From: Verticillium longisporum
Taxonomy: Eukaryota; Ascomycota; Sordariomycetes; Glomerellales; Plectosphaerellaceae
Reading direction: 5' to 3'
Length of the DNA: 64,000 bases
Assembly: GCA_019188255.1 (NCBI GenBank)
Contig: JAETXT010000002.1
Location: 372,001-436,000, forward strand
Within the stretch, counting starts at the first letter, position 1. The number at the start of each line of letters is the position of its first letter. Of this stretch, positions 10,843 to 23,412 are shown one piece after another. Position numbers and translations under genes: made by a program. The notes beneath the pieces are model-generated. The model was given only the letters and a program-made list of their open reading frames with translations. It was not told the DNA's origin and made no database searches.

Positions 10843-13800
10843 ATGGATGAGGCACCGGGTCCGCAGCCCACCAATGCGGCCATGACCCTGTCAGCTGCCT
10901 CGCATGCGCATCACCTCACGAGTCACTTCTCCTCCGTCGAGACCATTTCGCGCACCAACTCACCAGGTCCTCCCTATGCCAAGGCGGATGAAGATGACAC
11001 GAAGCGATATCGCCCCCGCACTTTCAGCTACTTCGACCACCTGCCGTTTCCCGTCGAGGAGGAGGGCGAGAGGGACGTCGCGCTGGCGGGCATCCTGAAA
11101 GAGCTATACATTGCCATCAAGGCCGAGGACTTCTCTCCTGGCGCTCTTCACTGGACGCGTGAGCTACAGGGATGGCTGAACCTCAAGTTTGAGATGACGA
11201 GAGAGCTTCGCGCCACTCTGGCCAAGCTGTACTACCACCTGTGTCTGGCTCCAGGTCTTGACCCCACCGCCGCCGACCGGTTCCTCAAGATGGTGGTTAT
11301 TCTTACTAGGTATGCTTGTGCAACAAGAACGCTCTGCCCTCAACCATTTTTCCTGACCAGTGTCTCTCTCCCCGTGCAGGAAATTCCACTATTTGAAGCC
11401 TGTCGACGATCTCATTCTCGACTGGAGGCCGTTATGGCGCGAAGTCAAGGCTCTCGTTCTGCCGAGCGAGGTTCCAGCCCATCAGAGCAGCCGACGGAAA
11501 TCGCATAAGCAGCTCTGGAAGCTGTGTCTGCATGCGCAAACATACTTCGACCCGAAAGACAGACGTGAAATGCTCGAGGAGTTCTTGCCTTTTTTTAGCA
11601 CGTCCGACCTGTCTGATGCCTACATCGTTATGGGCATGGTCAACGCCCTCCTTCCAACCACGGCCGCCTCCGAGTCCGAGCCTTGTGCTCTGCCACAAGA
11701 CTTCATGCCGACCGTCTTCCATCTGTGGTCCCTCGTCGCGCGATCTAAAACATTCGACGTTCACCTCATCGATCTGTCGTCTCGCCTCGCCAGGGATATG
11801 CTTCAGACCAAGCATGTGCCCTTCGGCGCGCACGGCATCTTCACCAGGGAGCAATCCGATGTCCTGTTCACGGCCGTCCTGCGGCTGACAGATATTCCGG
11901 TGGGCCAGGCCAATTCGCCCTATACCTCTCTCGACTACCAGGCTGGCCTGGACATGTACTTGGAGAAGGTTAAGAAGAAGTAACCAACTGCATACTTGAT
12001 AGCCAGTTTTCTGATCTATTCACTATCGCCCAAGTGCTTAGAGGAAGAGAGTTCCATCATCAGCAGTCTGGAGGGTCTGCTCGAGGCTGTGGATACCTTT
12101 TACCACCCCTCCAACGCGGGTTCCTGGACGACTTTCCTGGGCCAGTTCACTCTATATTTGACCGACATTTTTGTGTCGAGGTGGAACCGCGAACAGAGCG
12201 AAGAGCTTGACATTCCCGCAGATCGCAAGATCAGTCCTGCGTTGAAACGCCGCTTTGTCCTGGCTCTTCGGGAGGTGACCTTCATGGGCCTGTTTTCCAA
12301 GAGCAGTCGGGTAGCCCACTATTATTATGCCGCTTTGCAGGGACTTTCGTATCTCGAGCCTGGTTTGATGCTGCCTGGAGCGCTACAACGGTTCTACCCC
12401 AGCTTGCAAGGTCTTGTGGAAGTTCACCGCACAACGTCCAGTCTCAACAGTCTGCAGATGATTGCCAACACAATGTCAAAGCAGAAGGGCTTCCGCTGTC
12501 ACATCACTGCCCTCCTGGCACTCTCGTTGCCAGGCATCGACGCGAACGATCTCGGAAAGACGCAACACACTCTAAACTTCATCCAGAGCGTAGCGTACAG
12601 CATTCCCATGGTGCCCCTTGTGAAGAAGGGCAGCGAGATACATGATACCAGGCTGGCAGAGGAGTGGGTGCAGGGTGAGATGGAGCGCATGGAGCGTGAA
12701 GGCCAGCATATTGAAATTGACTATGCGACTGAGCTTTCGGATGAGGTTGAAGCCGCAATCTTGAGGTCGTCCACGCTCGGCATGGGCGAGTTCGTGCTTG
12801 CGCTTCTGGGCAAGGTCTTTACGCTGCTAGAGAACCTGCCCGACGCTTCCCACCTGCGTGGTACCACACCAGAGGACAACGTCATCAACGCCTTGCCTGC
12901 TGCTCTGTCTCCGCTTTTCGCCTCTCTTTCGCCAGAGTTGTTTGATCTTGCGCTGGAGAAGCTCTCGTCTTTGTGTCGACGCATGTTGTTCACCAGGCAC
13001 GGGATGCAATGGCCTGGATCTTGAATGCTCTGTGCAAAGTCAACCCGGAAAAGACACTGAAGGTGTTCATTCCCATGCTCATCGCCAACATCCGCAACGA
13101 GATCGACTACAATCATGCTGCCTCGGACCGGAGCAGTGGCACAGATTATCTGCCACGTGATCGTGCTCTCGTCTGGCACGTGAGCATGCTAGGTATGGTC
13201 GTTGTCCATGTCGGCGGCGAGGTCGTCAAGTACAAGCAGGAGTTGTACTCGATTGCGCAATACATGCAGGAAAAGTGTCGCGGACTTCCCACCATCCACA
13301 TTTCGAACTACATCCACCACCTGCTACTTAACCTTACACACACCTACCCCCTCGATAATGCGCTATACGAACCCAGCGTGCTCAAGCGGGGACTTGACGT
13401 TGGCGACTGGGGCAAGACTACCAAGCCCGCAGATCTATCGATCCAGTGGCATCGGCCGTCTCCCCAGGAGATCGAGTTTGCCGTAGAGCTTTTTGATGCC
13501 CAGACCAAAGGTGCCGCGGAGAAGCTCGATTTACTCATGAGCGATAACTCCCCTGTGCCAAGGAAAGGCAAGAACAAGGAGTGGTCCGACGAAGTGTCGA
13601 GACTTCTATCTCAGATCCGACTCGTGATCTCCGGCATGGCCACACTCTTTGATCCCAAACGCGCCTCCGGGGGCCTGTATGGCGCGGTGGGCGCATCTGC
13701 CGGAGCGGATATTGAAGGCGATGTTCCCATGGAGGATGACAGTGACGATCCTCTTGCGGAAGCTGCCGAAGATGAGGAGACTCGACCTCAGTACCGCTAC

Positions 13801-16800
13801 CAGGCCGGATACCTTCTGTTGTCTGACGACCCTGCCTATCGGAAAATACATGACCTGAGGGAAGATCTCGGGCGCCTTCTGTCCAGAACACATCACTTCC
13901 TGAACACAAGTGTGGAAGATGACGTGCCCTGTTTTACCGCTCTATATGCTGCGTACCGGACCTGGATCACTGATGTCGGCATCGAGCGCTCAGCCCACCC
14001 CCTCGAGAGGCACCTCCGCCTCTACAAGTCGGACATTGCTGCCTTCAAGATTAGTGGACTTCGAAAGATTTACCCCCGACCTCTGCTCATCAAGAGAGCC
14101 GATGCCTACCAGCTCCTACGAGTGAAACACAACGCCTCGGCAAGGCAAAAGAGCGAGTTGGACAAGCGTCTGCTGCTGGATCTGGCCGAGTCTTGCACGT
14201 CGCTATATGCCGACGTTCGACGAGTGGCGCAGAGCTCACTTGAGTCTTCCCTCAAGGCCCTGATTGGCGGTCGCCCTATGGTCATTCCAATCATCATGGA
14301 GAAGCTTCGCACATCCATCGAAGATGTGGACCACGACCGCATCAAGGGCGCTCTCTACACTCTCTTCTTCACGAGCTTGTTGAAAACACTCGTGAAGGAT
14401 TGGCGCTTCGCTCCTGACGCCTTGCGCCTGTACATGAAAGCCGGCAATATCGACAAGCCGAGCATTCAGAACCTGGTGGCCGGGGCTGTTTACCAAATGT
14501 TTGACTTTGGCAAGCCCTTCGAGCGCATGATCATTGTGAACAGCGAGCTTGTCGATCAGATCAAACCTCCGTCTGATTGCGCATCAGCGATCGATTCTCG
14601 CCACAACTTTATCGTCAGCCGCCGAGCTCGCGTCGAGAAGAAGAAGGCTGCTCTTGGCCTGGAGCTCACGGAATGGTCAAAGGGGGCGCACTGGAAGATT
14701 GCGGGCCGATGTGTCATCTTCGCCATTAACCTTTCCCTGCGGTTTAACACACTAGCACCTGCCGAACTCATCGATCTTATCGCCAAGGGGGCAAACGATA
14801 CGCACCCGGGCCTCAGGATGCACTACATCTCGGCACTCACAACTCTGTTCGAAGCCATCGACATGCGCGCTGCATACGACCACAAGTACGAGAATTACCT
14901 GCTGGAGAAAGAGAAGGACCGTAACAAGGTCATCGTACCGGTTCCGCAAGGAGACGCCGAGTTCACGGAGAGGTTTCTGTCTTCGTTCTCGAAGCCTGAG
15001 ACTCCAGAGTACATGGTGAACACAGATCATCCAGGATGGCTGGTTTGGGGCAAGAAATTTGTCGCATACCGAGCCAAGCCCATGCCTTTCACAGCTTACG
15101 ATGAAGTCGAGACCGCTGTGCGGCAGCAGATTGGTGCAATCGTCAACAAAGAATGGATGAGGACGTGTTTTGAGTACCTCAAACAAGAGCCTCGGGACAC
15201 GAGCGCAGACCGCTTCCGAATGACAAACGTCTTCATGCTTATGCACGTGTTCGATTTGATGCATTATGGAGGCACCAGCGTCACGCTCGCAGACGTCGAA
15301 GAGCTCACCAAGGAGACATATGGTGACGGTAGTGATAAGCACCAGCACCGCGCCACCGCTGAAATCCTGGGTGCTCTGTTGACAGGGTCGTCCGATGACC
15401 CGCCTGATTTCCGCCAGAAGGTCTGGGCCTTTGCAGCGCCGATGCTGCTGAAGATTATCGGCGAAGATCTGACGCCTGAGAATCTCATGTACTGGCTGAC
15501 CTGCCTGCATCTTATCATGGGCTCAAAGGACCCAAGAAGATCTCAGGAGATCATCGAGCATCTCGTCTCCTTCCGTCTCGACATGACATCCAATGCGGCG
15601 TTCAAAGAGGCGTCCAAGATTCAGCTGCTTGAGTCGGCTGTTTCCGATCTTGGCTGGCACTTCCGCCATGAGAAGCCGATTCTCGAGAACTTCCTCGCTC
15701 ACCTCGATCATCCTTACAAAACTGTGCGGGAGGCCATGGGCCGCGTTATTGCAAGCATATATCGCACACGATACCATGAATCGTACGAGACCGTTGAAAA
15801 TTTACTAGCGGCCAACAAGGAGGCGTCCTCGATCGGCATTCGTCCGTACCAGCCCACTGAGGACTTTACAGCCACGATCCTGGAGGTCTTCGAGCGCATC
15901 GAGAAGTGGCGACATGAACGAACGCCGGGACAAAATACGCCATCCTCATACACCGCTGGTTCGAAGACGGTGCTCACGTGGCTCGACTCGGCGCTGTCGC
16001 AACAGGACTGCACGCAACTGGTTCAGTTCTTCCCGCAGCCCTTCATGGAACAGCTGCTGCACATGATGGACGTCAAGGAAGACCCCGAGCTTATGAAGCT
16101 TGCGTACCATGTGTATCGTCACCTGCCAAACATCCCCTTCCGTACTGGGGAGGACGACAGCTTCATCGATGCATTGATTCGCATTGGCAGGACGTCACCC
16201 AGCTGGCATCAACGCCTGCGTGCTCTCGTCAACATGCAGGTCATTTACTTCCGACGCTTGTTCCTTACCAACAAGGACCAGAGAGGAAGGCTATTTGATG
16301 CCGTTAGCGACATGTTGGCGGACCAGCAATTGGAAGTGAGGACCTGCGCGTCAAACACGTTGGCCGGCTTGGTCCGCTGCTCGCCCCAGCGCATTCGTGG
16401 TCCAACCATCAAGCTACTGAAGAGCCGCTTCGAGTCCCAGCTCCGGACAAACCCAATGCCGAAGAAGAAGTTGCCTGGTACCGAGACGCCAATCGACTCG
16501 CACAAGCAAGTCACTCGTCGCCATGCCGCTGTGCTTGGTCTCGGTGCCCTGGTGGAAGCGTTCCCGTACGCTACACCACCGCCCACGTGGATGCCAGAGG
16601 TGCTGGCCACGCTTGCGAATGGAGCAGCTAGCGACCCTGGTATCGTGGGCAAGGCCACCAAATCGATCCTCTCGGACTTCAAGAAGACGAGGCAGGACAG
16701 CTGGAGTGTAGACAAGAAGGTAAGCCACAACACTCTGGACCGCCTCGACCGTGAGGGCTTGACTAATAATACTTTCCCTAGTACTTTACGGAGGAGCAAC

Positions 16801-16844
16801 TAGATGCCCTGGAGGGTGTTCTTTGGAAGAGTTACTTCGCATAA
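10843..16844 (+). pseudogene. BLM10: Proteasome activator BLM10/PA200, with in-frame stop and frameshift
   Basis: Blm10/PA200 caps the 20S proteasome. Exons: 10843-11309, 11380-16719 and 16782-16844, roughly 1,970 codons, the family's usual giant size. HEAT-repeat sequence such as SLSPKCLEE and FLGQFTLYLTDIFVSRWNRE is typical. Two lesions interrupt the long exon. A TAA at 11981-11983 (codon 357) sits where the family normally has Tyr (KK-stop-PTAY). A one-base loss near the TTT at 12970-12972 shifts the frame before VSTHVVHQARDAM. Coding character and similarity continue intact on both sides of each lesion, so decay would be very recent, or these are sequence errors. A 51-base GT-AG segment (11956-12006) could remove the stop in frame but would delete conserved residues. 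The C-terminus ends SYFA, so the penultimate residue of the HbYX tail is Phe rather than Tyr. Confidence 0.88.
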
Positions 16845-17193
16845 GGAATGCGCGAGCGTATCAAATTGGAGAGGTATTCTTGCCCAGCAGGGCATGACCG
16901 AGGCATGTAGGAATGGGAAGCATGCAATGGAGTCCTTCTGTAGACAGGGACATGGTACGTACAGTGATTGCATTGCAGGATTGTTATTGGGCATGATACC
17001 GTGGCAGCTGAATTGTGTAACCGTTGATAGACCTTGAGCCTTTTCCCACCAAGTGCTGCCAGTGATGTCTAGTGACATGGGGCTGATGATGACTTTCAGA
17101 GATGTCCTGTCTTTCATGTGTTTGCTTTCCTTTTCCCTCCCTTCCTCTCCAGGCCAGCCGCCGACTCCACGTACCTTGAGTTGGTCTACGAGC
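16845..17193. other. Intergenic between convergent genes
   Basis: About 350 bases of presumed 3' untranslated sequence. Nothing else was seen. Confidence 0.5.
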
Positions 17194-17664
17194 CTATTTC
17201 CGTCCACCATCCTTTGCCGCGACACCGCTCTCGTAAGGCGGCGGCGCCTCCCGCCCATCATGCACCCTATTCAGCTCATCCGAAGTATCCGCCAGCTCAG
17301 CCCTCCCGCCATTCTCTCGTCGCTGAACGACCCATTCACCGTCGACTTCGGCCTGCTCGGGGTCCGCTAGCTGGCCCCCCATTGCTACTTCGTGACGATG
17401 GAAACGTTCGGGGCTCCGTGGTCGCGGCACAGGTCGGCAGGGCCAACAGCAGCACCATATCGAAGCGATGACGATGAGGACCACGCCGACTGCGATGCCG
17501 ACGCCGACGGCGATGCGCTCGCCTTTGTCGAGGCGAGAGAGGGGGCCGGGTTCGTCGTCGCGGGGTAGGAGTGGTGGGTTGGTTTTGGAGGCTGCGGAGA
17601 GGGAGGAATCCAGGAGGAGGGGGGCAAGGATTGCAAAGATTCTTCGGTAGATTGGGTGAGGCAT
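17194..17664 (-). CDS. Small single-pass membrane protein with C-terminal PPPY motif
   Basis: An intronless 156-residue frame starting at ATG 17664. It has an N-terminal hydrophobic segment (RRIFAILAPLLLDSSLSAAS, probably a signal peptide), a short extracellular linker, one strong membrane helix at about residues 51-72 (IAVGVGIAVGVVLIVIASIW), a juxtamembrane CCCWPC cluster that could be palmitoylated, and an acidic cytosolic tail with PPPY at residues 141-144. PPxY binds WW domains of Nedd4/Rsp5-type ubiquitin ligases, so an Rsp5 adaptor role is a reasonable inference, not proven. I do not recognise a named family. The paired hydrophobic segments and tail motif argue against a chance frame. 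Confidence 0.6.
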   Translation of the reverse strand: MPHPIYRRIFAILAPLLLDSSLSAASKTNPPLLPRDDEPGPLSRLDKGERIAVGVGIAVGVVLIVIASIWCCCWPCRPVPRPRSPERFHRHEVAMGGQLADPEQAEVDGEWVVQRRENGGRAELADTSDELNRVHDGREAPPPYESGVAAKDGGRK

Positions 17665-19172
17665 TGTGTCTTTGCTGGTCATTAACGATATGCCTGATTC
17701 TGTCTTCGTCTTGGTCGGTGGTTCAAGTTTTTTGTATGAGAGCAAGAAAACAACCACGAGAGATTCACCACTGGCAGGTTTGCACTACATATACATCGCC
17801 CAGCGGCGCAGGGGCATCTTGTTGACATCACGATCCCTCGATCAACATCATGTTCGATTGGAACACAATCCTTCTCAACACGTATCATCGCAAAGTTGTC
17901 ACAATTGTGACGACGCATACTGGGCGGCGCAGCCAATGGTCGCCCCAAACGCCTTCCGAATTAGGAACCATTGCGCGCCGGGCCAGGGTCGCTTGGCTCG
18001 CCCGATGGTCATCATGCATGTCAGCTCTGGCTGGCCTTGGTTGGTGGGCTCAGCCCTAACAGGAGGATTGTACCCCCGTGATCTGGCCCTGAGATCATGC
18101 CGAGGAAGCTTTTCTTTTGCTTGTTTGCGTGCTTATGTACGCGCAGCTGGAACGCGTCTCCCACTTGCAGTTTGAGTGTCCTCGCCGACAACGGTTTCCC
18201 TGCATCTGTTGCCAGGTTGAATGCTGCCGCCCAGCCTTGATAGACCTCCACTGGAAATCATGCTAGGATGTATGTCGAGTATTGTGCATCAAGCTCAGAA
18301 AGCTTAGGGCATTTGACTTGATTGAAACTTGTTGTTTTCAGGCTTCGGTGGTAATCCTTGAGCCGCAGTTTCATGGCATTTCCTGGATCCATTTCTTATC
18401 CACGGTAGACAAGCAAGTCCCTTTCTAGTGGCGGAGACCTATCATGGCAAGGTGAGGAAGGTCAATTCGCGATCACGAGCTCTACTTGCCGAGTGCCGAA
18501 CACAAACGCGACTGCAGGCCTATTTCGAGTCGCGACATGACGAGGTTTTAAGCATGCTTGCAAGCTTAAGAACATGAAGCTACACTGGTCGTGGAAACAA
18601 GATCTCCCGATCGCTCCCGTCCCTGACGGCACTGGTGCGGCACTGCAGGCTCCGTTACCCCAAGCGGACTGTCATGTATGACCCCGGATCACTTGGCAAA
18701 TCACATCACGACTCGCAGCATGCGCCGGGAAGATCTTTAAGCACGTACCCCAGACAATCATCCACCAACAGAATGATTCTCCGCTCAGGTTTTCGCTGAC
18801 ACGACGGAAAAGTGTCTGTCATATCAGGGAGCAGTGAACTTGACCCCGTGGGGTGCTGTCGCCCATCATTCTCGGTGTCGATCATGGCCTATCATGGTCT
18901 TGATGGATCGTTTCATACCATTTATTAAGGACCTCCCCTACCAGAGCAATCACAGTACATGGCACGCCATTGTCCTATTGGGGGGATTACTTCCTTGTGT
19001 AGCCCACCTTGGGCTGGCTGCCCGCAGCGTATCGGATATAGAGACCAAGAGACTGAAGAGGTACAAAAGGAGGGTCAGTGCCGGGAAGATGGAATAGGTG
19101 AAAGTTAAAACACAAGCTGCTTGAGCCTTCAACTGTACATACTACTCTTTTGGATCGCCTTTCGCTCTCATA
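17665..19172. other. Intergenic, divergent promoter region
   Basis: About 1.5 kb between the PPPY protein and the pectate lyase. No domain-bearing frame was seen; it probably contains pectate lyase promoter elements. Confidence 0.5.
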
Positions 19173-20442
19173 ATGAAATTCACCGGTCTTGCTTCGTTCG
19201 CCTTGTTGGCATCTCTGGTATCGGCGTCGCCGGCGCAGGTCCTCTCGAAGAGGGCGTCGGTCCAGGATGCCTGCAACATTGGCTACTGCACACAGAATGG
19301 CGGGTATGTGCGACATCCTCTAGTCCTGGCTGCTATGGTGTTGATGATTTGTCTGTCCTGATAACACTGACACATTGCAGCACCAAGGGTGGCGCGGGCG
19401 GTACAACAACGACCGTCACTACTCTGGCTGCTCTGACAGCAGCCGCGGTCGCCGAGGGGCCCGCCATTATCATCGTCTCCGGCAAGATTACCGGCGCAGC
19501 CAAGGTGCAGGTTGGTTCTGACAAGACCATCATCGGCGCCCGAGGCAGCTGTAAGTGCCCTTCAAGTCCAAACAAGGCCGCGGTGACTGACAGCAGCAGC
19601 TCTCGAGGGCATCGGCCTGACCATCCTGGGAAGGAAGAACGTCATCATTCGCAACATGGCTATTAGCAAGGTCGAGAACACCTACGGCGACGCAATCACC
19701 ATTCAACTGTCCAAGAATGTCTGGGTCGACCACTGCGACCTTTCGGCGACACGCTCCGGCGACAAAGACTTTTACGACGGTCTCACAGATCTGTCCCACG
19801 CTGCTGACTGGGTCACGATCTCTAACACATACTTCCACGACCACGTGAGTTATCTTGGCGTCTTCGTATTATCACGTGTGGCTTGCTAACACACCTTCAA
19901 GTCCAAGGGGTCGCTCGTTGGCCACTCCGATAACAATGCGGCAGAGGACAGGGGTACCCTGCACGTAACATATGCCAACAACCACTGGTACAACATTCGC
20001 AGCCGTGGTCCTCTCCTCCGATTTGGCGTTGCCCACATTTACAAGTATGCAGAAGCCTATATACGGCTCTCATTATTAATAAAGGCTAACCAAGCTTGCA
20101 GCACTTACTTCGACACCATGGACACGGGCCTGAACTCCCGCATGGGCGCCCAGGCTCTCATCCAGAGCAGCTATTTCGAGAATGTCGGCACCAAGGCCAT
20201 CTTCTCCGAATCAAGCAAAGAGATTGGGTAAGCCTCCCAATTCGGTTCATCGAGAGCACGTTGCTGACAGTATGGATAGGTATGTTGTTGCCCAGGATGT
20301 CGTTCTCACCGGCAAGAGCCAGAACCAGGCCCAGGTCGGCACCTTGACGGCAAGCAGCCCGCCGTACTCTTACAAGCTTGTGGGATCTGCCAACGTCAAA
20401 GCTGCCGTTGTCGGCGTGGCTGGCCAGACGCTGACCTTCTGA
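19173..20442 (+). CDS. Secreted pectate lyase, PL1 family
   Basis: Cleaves de-esterified pectin by beta-elimination outside the cell. Six exons (19173-19303, 19381-19550, 19600-19844, 19902-20044, 20102-20227, 20280-20442) give 325 residues with every phase consistent; branch-like CTAAC sites are seen in several introns. A signal peptide (MKFTGLASFALLASLVSASP) is followed by a possible Kex2 site (SKR). The parallel beta-helix core shows VWVDHCDLSA, with Asp residues for Ca2+ binding, and a DGLTD loop. The RSRGPLLRFG segment fits the catalytic RxPxxR signature of PL1. Length and intron number match fungal PL1 genes. No lesion was seen. Confidence 0.93.
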
Positions 20443-20950
20443 GCGTGAAATGGTACAAGGAGGCAGATGATTTCATGAGACATGAGCACTCTTCAGAGGT
20501 ACGGCCGGATTTGGGGCGTCTTGAACGGTCCTTAGCTATCAAGGTATGAAATAACAATGAAAGATTTGCCTTTGAAGTCGATACAGTGAAGTGAAATGCA
20601 CTTGAATCAGCTAAGCTCGACGCGCGTATCATCCTTCTCGGCCGCTCCAGCCAGGATGCCCAGAAGTTCCCCAAACGCGATGTCATGCTCTCAATTGAGA
20701 AGGATCCAGCGTCTGAAATAACCCTACGGGATCGGACGTGGTAAAAGGTCCAGCTGATGAGCCATCTTCAAGACCTTTAGCGGCTGTTGCTACAGAGGCT
20801 GGGCGAGATCGTTCAAAATCCGGCCCGGCTTAACTGGCCGTATCAAATGTCCATGGCGGTTCCTTACCATGCTCACACGCCGTTGCCGTTCGAGCATCTT
20901 TGAAAACGTCAGCGTCACAACCACATACATTCTCAGGTCTGGCTCTGTGG
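20443..20950. other. Intergenic
   Basis: About 500 bases at the 3' end of the pectate lyase gene. No feature was seen. Confidence 0.45.
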
Positions 20951-21550
20951 CTATTCTGGCGAGGAGCAGCTAGCGAGCGACTCGAACTCTTCGCCGGCTT
21001 GACTACCCTGCAGAATGTCTACCATGTCTTCCTCCTCGACACCAATATGAGATAGAATGTGGGCTAGTATGATATGAATCGTTGGACGGACGACAGAATG
21101 GATATCTTCATGCAACGGAGGAAATAGGGAAAGGTGTCCAGCACTGGCCGGTGACAGCTCCCCCTCGGCAGTGAGAGCGGCGGCAAGGGCCTGCTGGCCG
21201 CGGAGATTGCAAAAGAGGAACATGGCGTGGCAGCTCGGATCCGCAGTCTCGTCGTGCGCCTTCTTGAGGCCAGCGAAAGCAAGACATTGCAGCACTCTCG
21301 TTTCGCTTTCGTATTCGCCGCACAGGTTGCCTGTCACGGTCGTTCACCTTTGCGCCACCAAAATGGCAAGTATCTCATCCAATGGGGATTGAGACTGTAG
21401 GGCCTCTGCGAGGCTGAGTCCTGAAATCTTATCGACAATTAGGTGGTCATCGCGCAGAACTGTCATGAGATGGTCTTTGAAATATTGGAACAGCTCAGAA
21501 TGGTGGAAGCGATAAACGACGTCGCTTCTAGGGTGGACAATCAGACTGCA
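20951..21550 (-). pseudogene. Unrecognised coding remnant interrupted by TGA
   Basis: On the minus strand a protein-like frame runs from about 21550 to 20951, interrupted by one in-frame TGA at 21346-21344. Both sides look like genuine coding sequence: YRFHHSELFQYFKDHLM before the stop, and ETRVLQCLAFAGLKK and CHAMFLFCNLRGQQALAAAL after it. A CGA-to-TGA change would explain the stop. I do not recognise the family and could not fix the 5' end; a splice acceptor may precede 21540. It could instead be an exon pair with an unusual intron, but no plausible GT-AG intron spans the stop. Confidence 0.4.
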
Positions 21551-22507
21551 AGGGGCCTACCGCCGGAGACTTCGGGAGCAAAGCTAGCGAGAGGGCTGAA
21601 TCGCCCCTGGCGAAGGGAGAGACGATGTCTCAGGCGTCCACGAGTTCTGCCCACCGACATCCGCGGCGAGACAGCAAGACGCGGCACTTTCAACCCCCCC
21701 AGGCTGCGGATGGGCTGATTGTCGATGGCAGGGGTTCAGTATCGACCGGGGCTCCTCAGGACGAGACCGGCGGGGAAAAGCCGCCAAGAGCGCGAGGTAT
21801 GAGCTTTGCCGCCCGTTACACATGCAATTTCTGCAACGTGGGTGGCGCTCGTCGCACTTCGCGCAGCGTTGCTTGCGTTCGGGGAACCCGGGCCTCCATT
21901 TACGGCGAGGTCGCCGGATGATATTTGATCGAGATTATGACAGGCATTCCAGCTTGGAGCCACGGTGAGGGGAGAACACGAAGCCGCTGAAGATGTGTCG
22001 CACATGACAATCCAGACACGGTCGCTTGGTGGCGTTTTCATTGCTTTACCAAGAATGACCGTCGACATCCAACTATCACGTCTTCCATATGGTGCCGAGG
22101 AGCAAGGCCAATTAAGCCGGCATATTTGCGATGGGTGTTCGAGGGATCATTCGGCGCCATGCTTCTGCAAGGCACAATGAGGGCTTGTGTGCAATGTATG
22201 CATCGACATTAGTGTTCGCCTAAACTTCAACTTCTACAACTAGAGTCTGGAGACAATCGAGACACCGAAAGCGTTGTGAAGTTGCCTTGATTGCCAAATC
22301 CATATTTGCGGCACAATCTTTAACCGTTTCAATATGATGCTCCCATCATTCATGCTAATGAATGACAGCGTACAAGACGACCAAATGAAGACTTGCTACA
22401 TACAGAATTCTTGAGGTCTGTACAGTTGCCACCCAGCCTCCCATTATCAAGCTCGCCGAAAATAGTCACAGCTACGCCTTTCGGCCTCGGCAACTTACTG
22501 AGCGGCA
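21551..22507. other. Intergenic
   Basis: Between two decayed genes. Open frames are present but show no recognisable domain, and nothing could be called. Confidence 0.4.
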
Positions 22508-23412
22508 ATGTGTGCCCCCTCTACTCCCTCCAGAAACATGTCCTCGCCTAGAGGGGAAGTCTTTCTGGTCTCAGGGGCTAACACTGGTCTGGGCAACAAA
22601 TCAGTTCTCGAGTACTCAAACCATGGGCCAGCAGCGATCTCACTTGCAGTACGCAATTTGGGCAGGACCAGCCAGGCTGACGGCGACATCAAGGCTTTGC
22701 AACCCGATCTATCCTCTCTCTCGAGTCAGTTATCGATGCTGTCGAGATCTTCTCTTCAGGTTCGGATCGCTTGTAACATCCTCAAGCGCAATGCCGGCAT
22801 CACGGCGGCGCCGCAGGGTCTCACAAAAGAGGCTATGGACTGTAGTTCGGAAGAAATCATATGTATATCGCGTTATTCACCACTCTCCTAACCCCGATCT
22901 CGAAAAGAACAGCCCAGGCCCAGCCTAGCAGCCCTCATCGCGTCACCTCACTCGTGCCCGATGCTCATCGACATGCTCGCAACTCAAATATTGACACTGC
23001 CTCTTTGAAGACTGCAGGCGAGAGTTTAAGCGTTCTGGGCTACAGCGGCAAGAGCAAGCTCGCCAGAATTCTCTCCAAACGCCATCTAGCTGGGAACCGC
23101 CCCGTTCTCATGGCAGTAGCCATCCAACCAGACGTTGCTGGCACGAATCTGACGGAGGGTTCTGCGCGTTGGTCGCCGGATAGGGAACGTCGACAAACTA
23201 GTGATGCCAACACCACACCAGTGCAAGGGGTGAGAAACCAGCTTTTGGCATCGGTTACAGCAAAGAGGCTAAGGAGTGGAGAGTACTTCGAGTCGCTGGA
23301 CGTCACTGGACCGGCGCAGCCTGCTGGTCAAGACGATGAGCTTACGGCGAGGCTCTGGGAGTGGACGGGAAACGAGCTGCAGGGGTACGTTTCCGGAGGA
23401 AAAGCGTCGTGA
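22508..23412 (+). pseudogene. Short-chain dehydrogenase/reductase (SDR) remnant
   Basis: The parts of a classical SDR are readable in order but in different frames. The cofactor loop SGANTGLG lies near 22570, NAG near 22793, an NHM...ALFTTLLTP helix near 22855-22900, the active-site-like GYSGKSKLARIL near 23037, then QPDVAGTNL, and a C-terminal GEYFESLDVTG...LWEWTGNELQGY typical of fungal SDRs. Between NAG and NHM the frame slips by one near 22826-22832, and the matching frame carries a TAG where Gln is usual. The catalytic Tyr-x-x-x-Lys spacing is retained (Y-S-G-K-S-K is one residue off the usual YxxxK). This is a decaying NAD(P)-dependent oxidoreductase of unknown substrate. Confidence 0.65.

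Noticed and set aside
14752..15510. 252-codon minus-strand frame
   Set aside because: Antisense of BLM10; no domain and no supporting splice structure.
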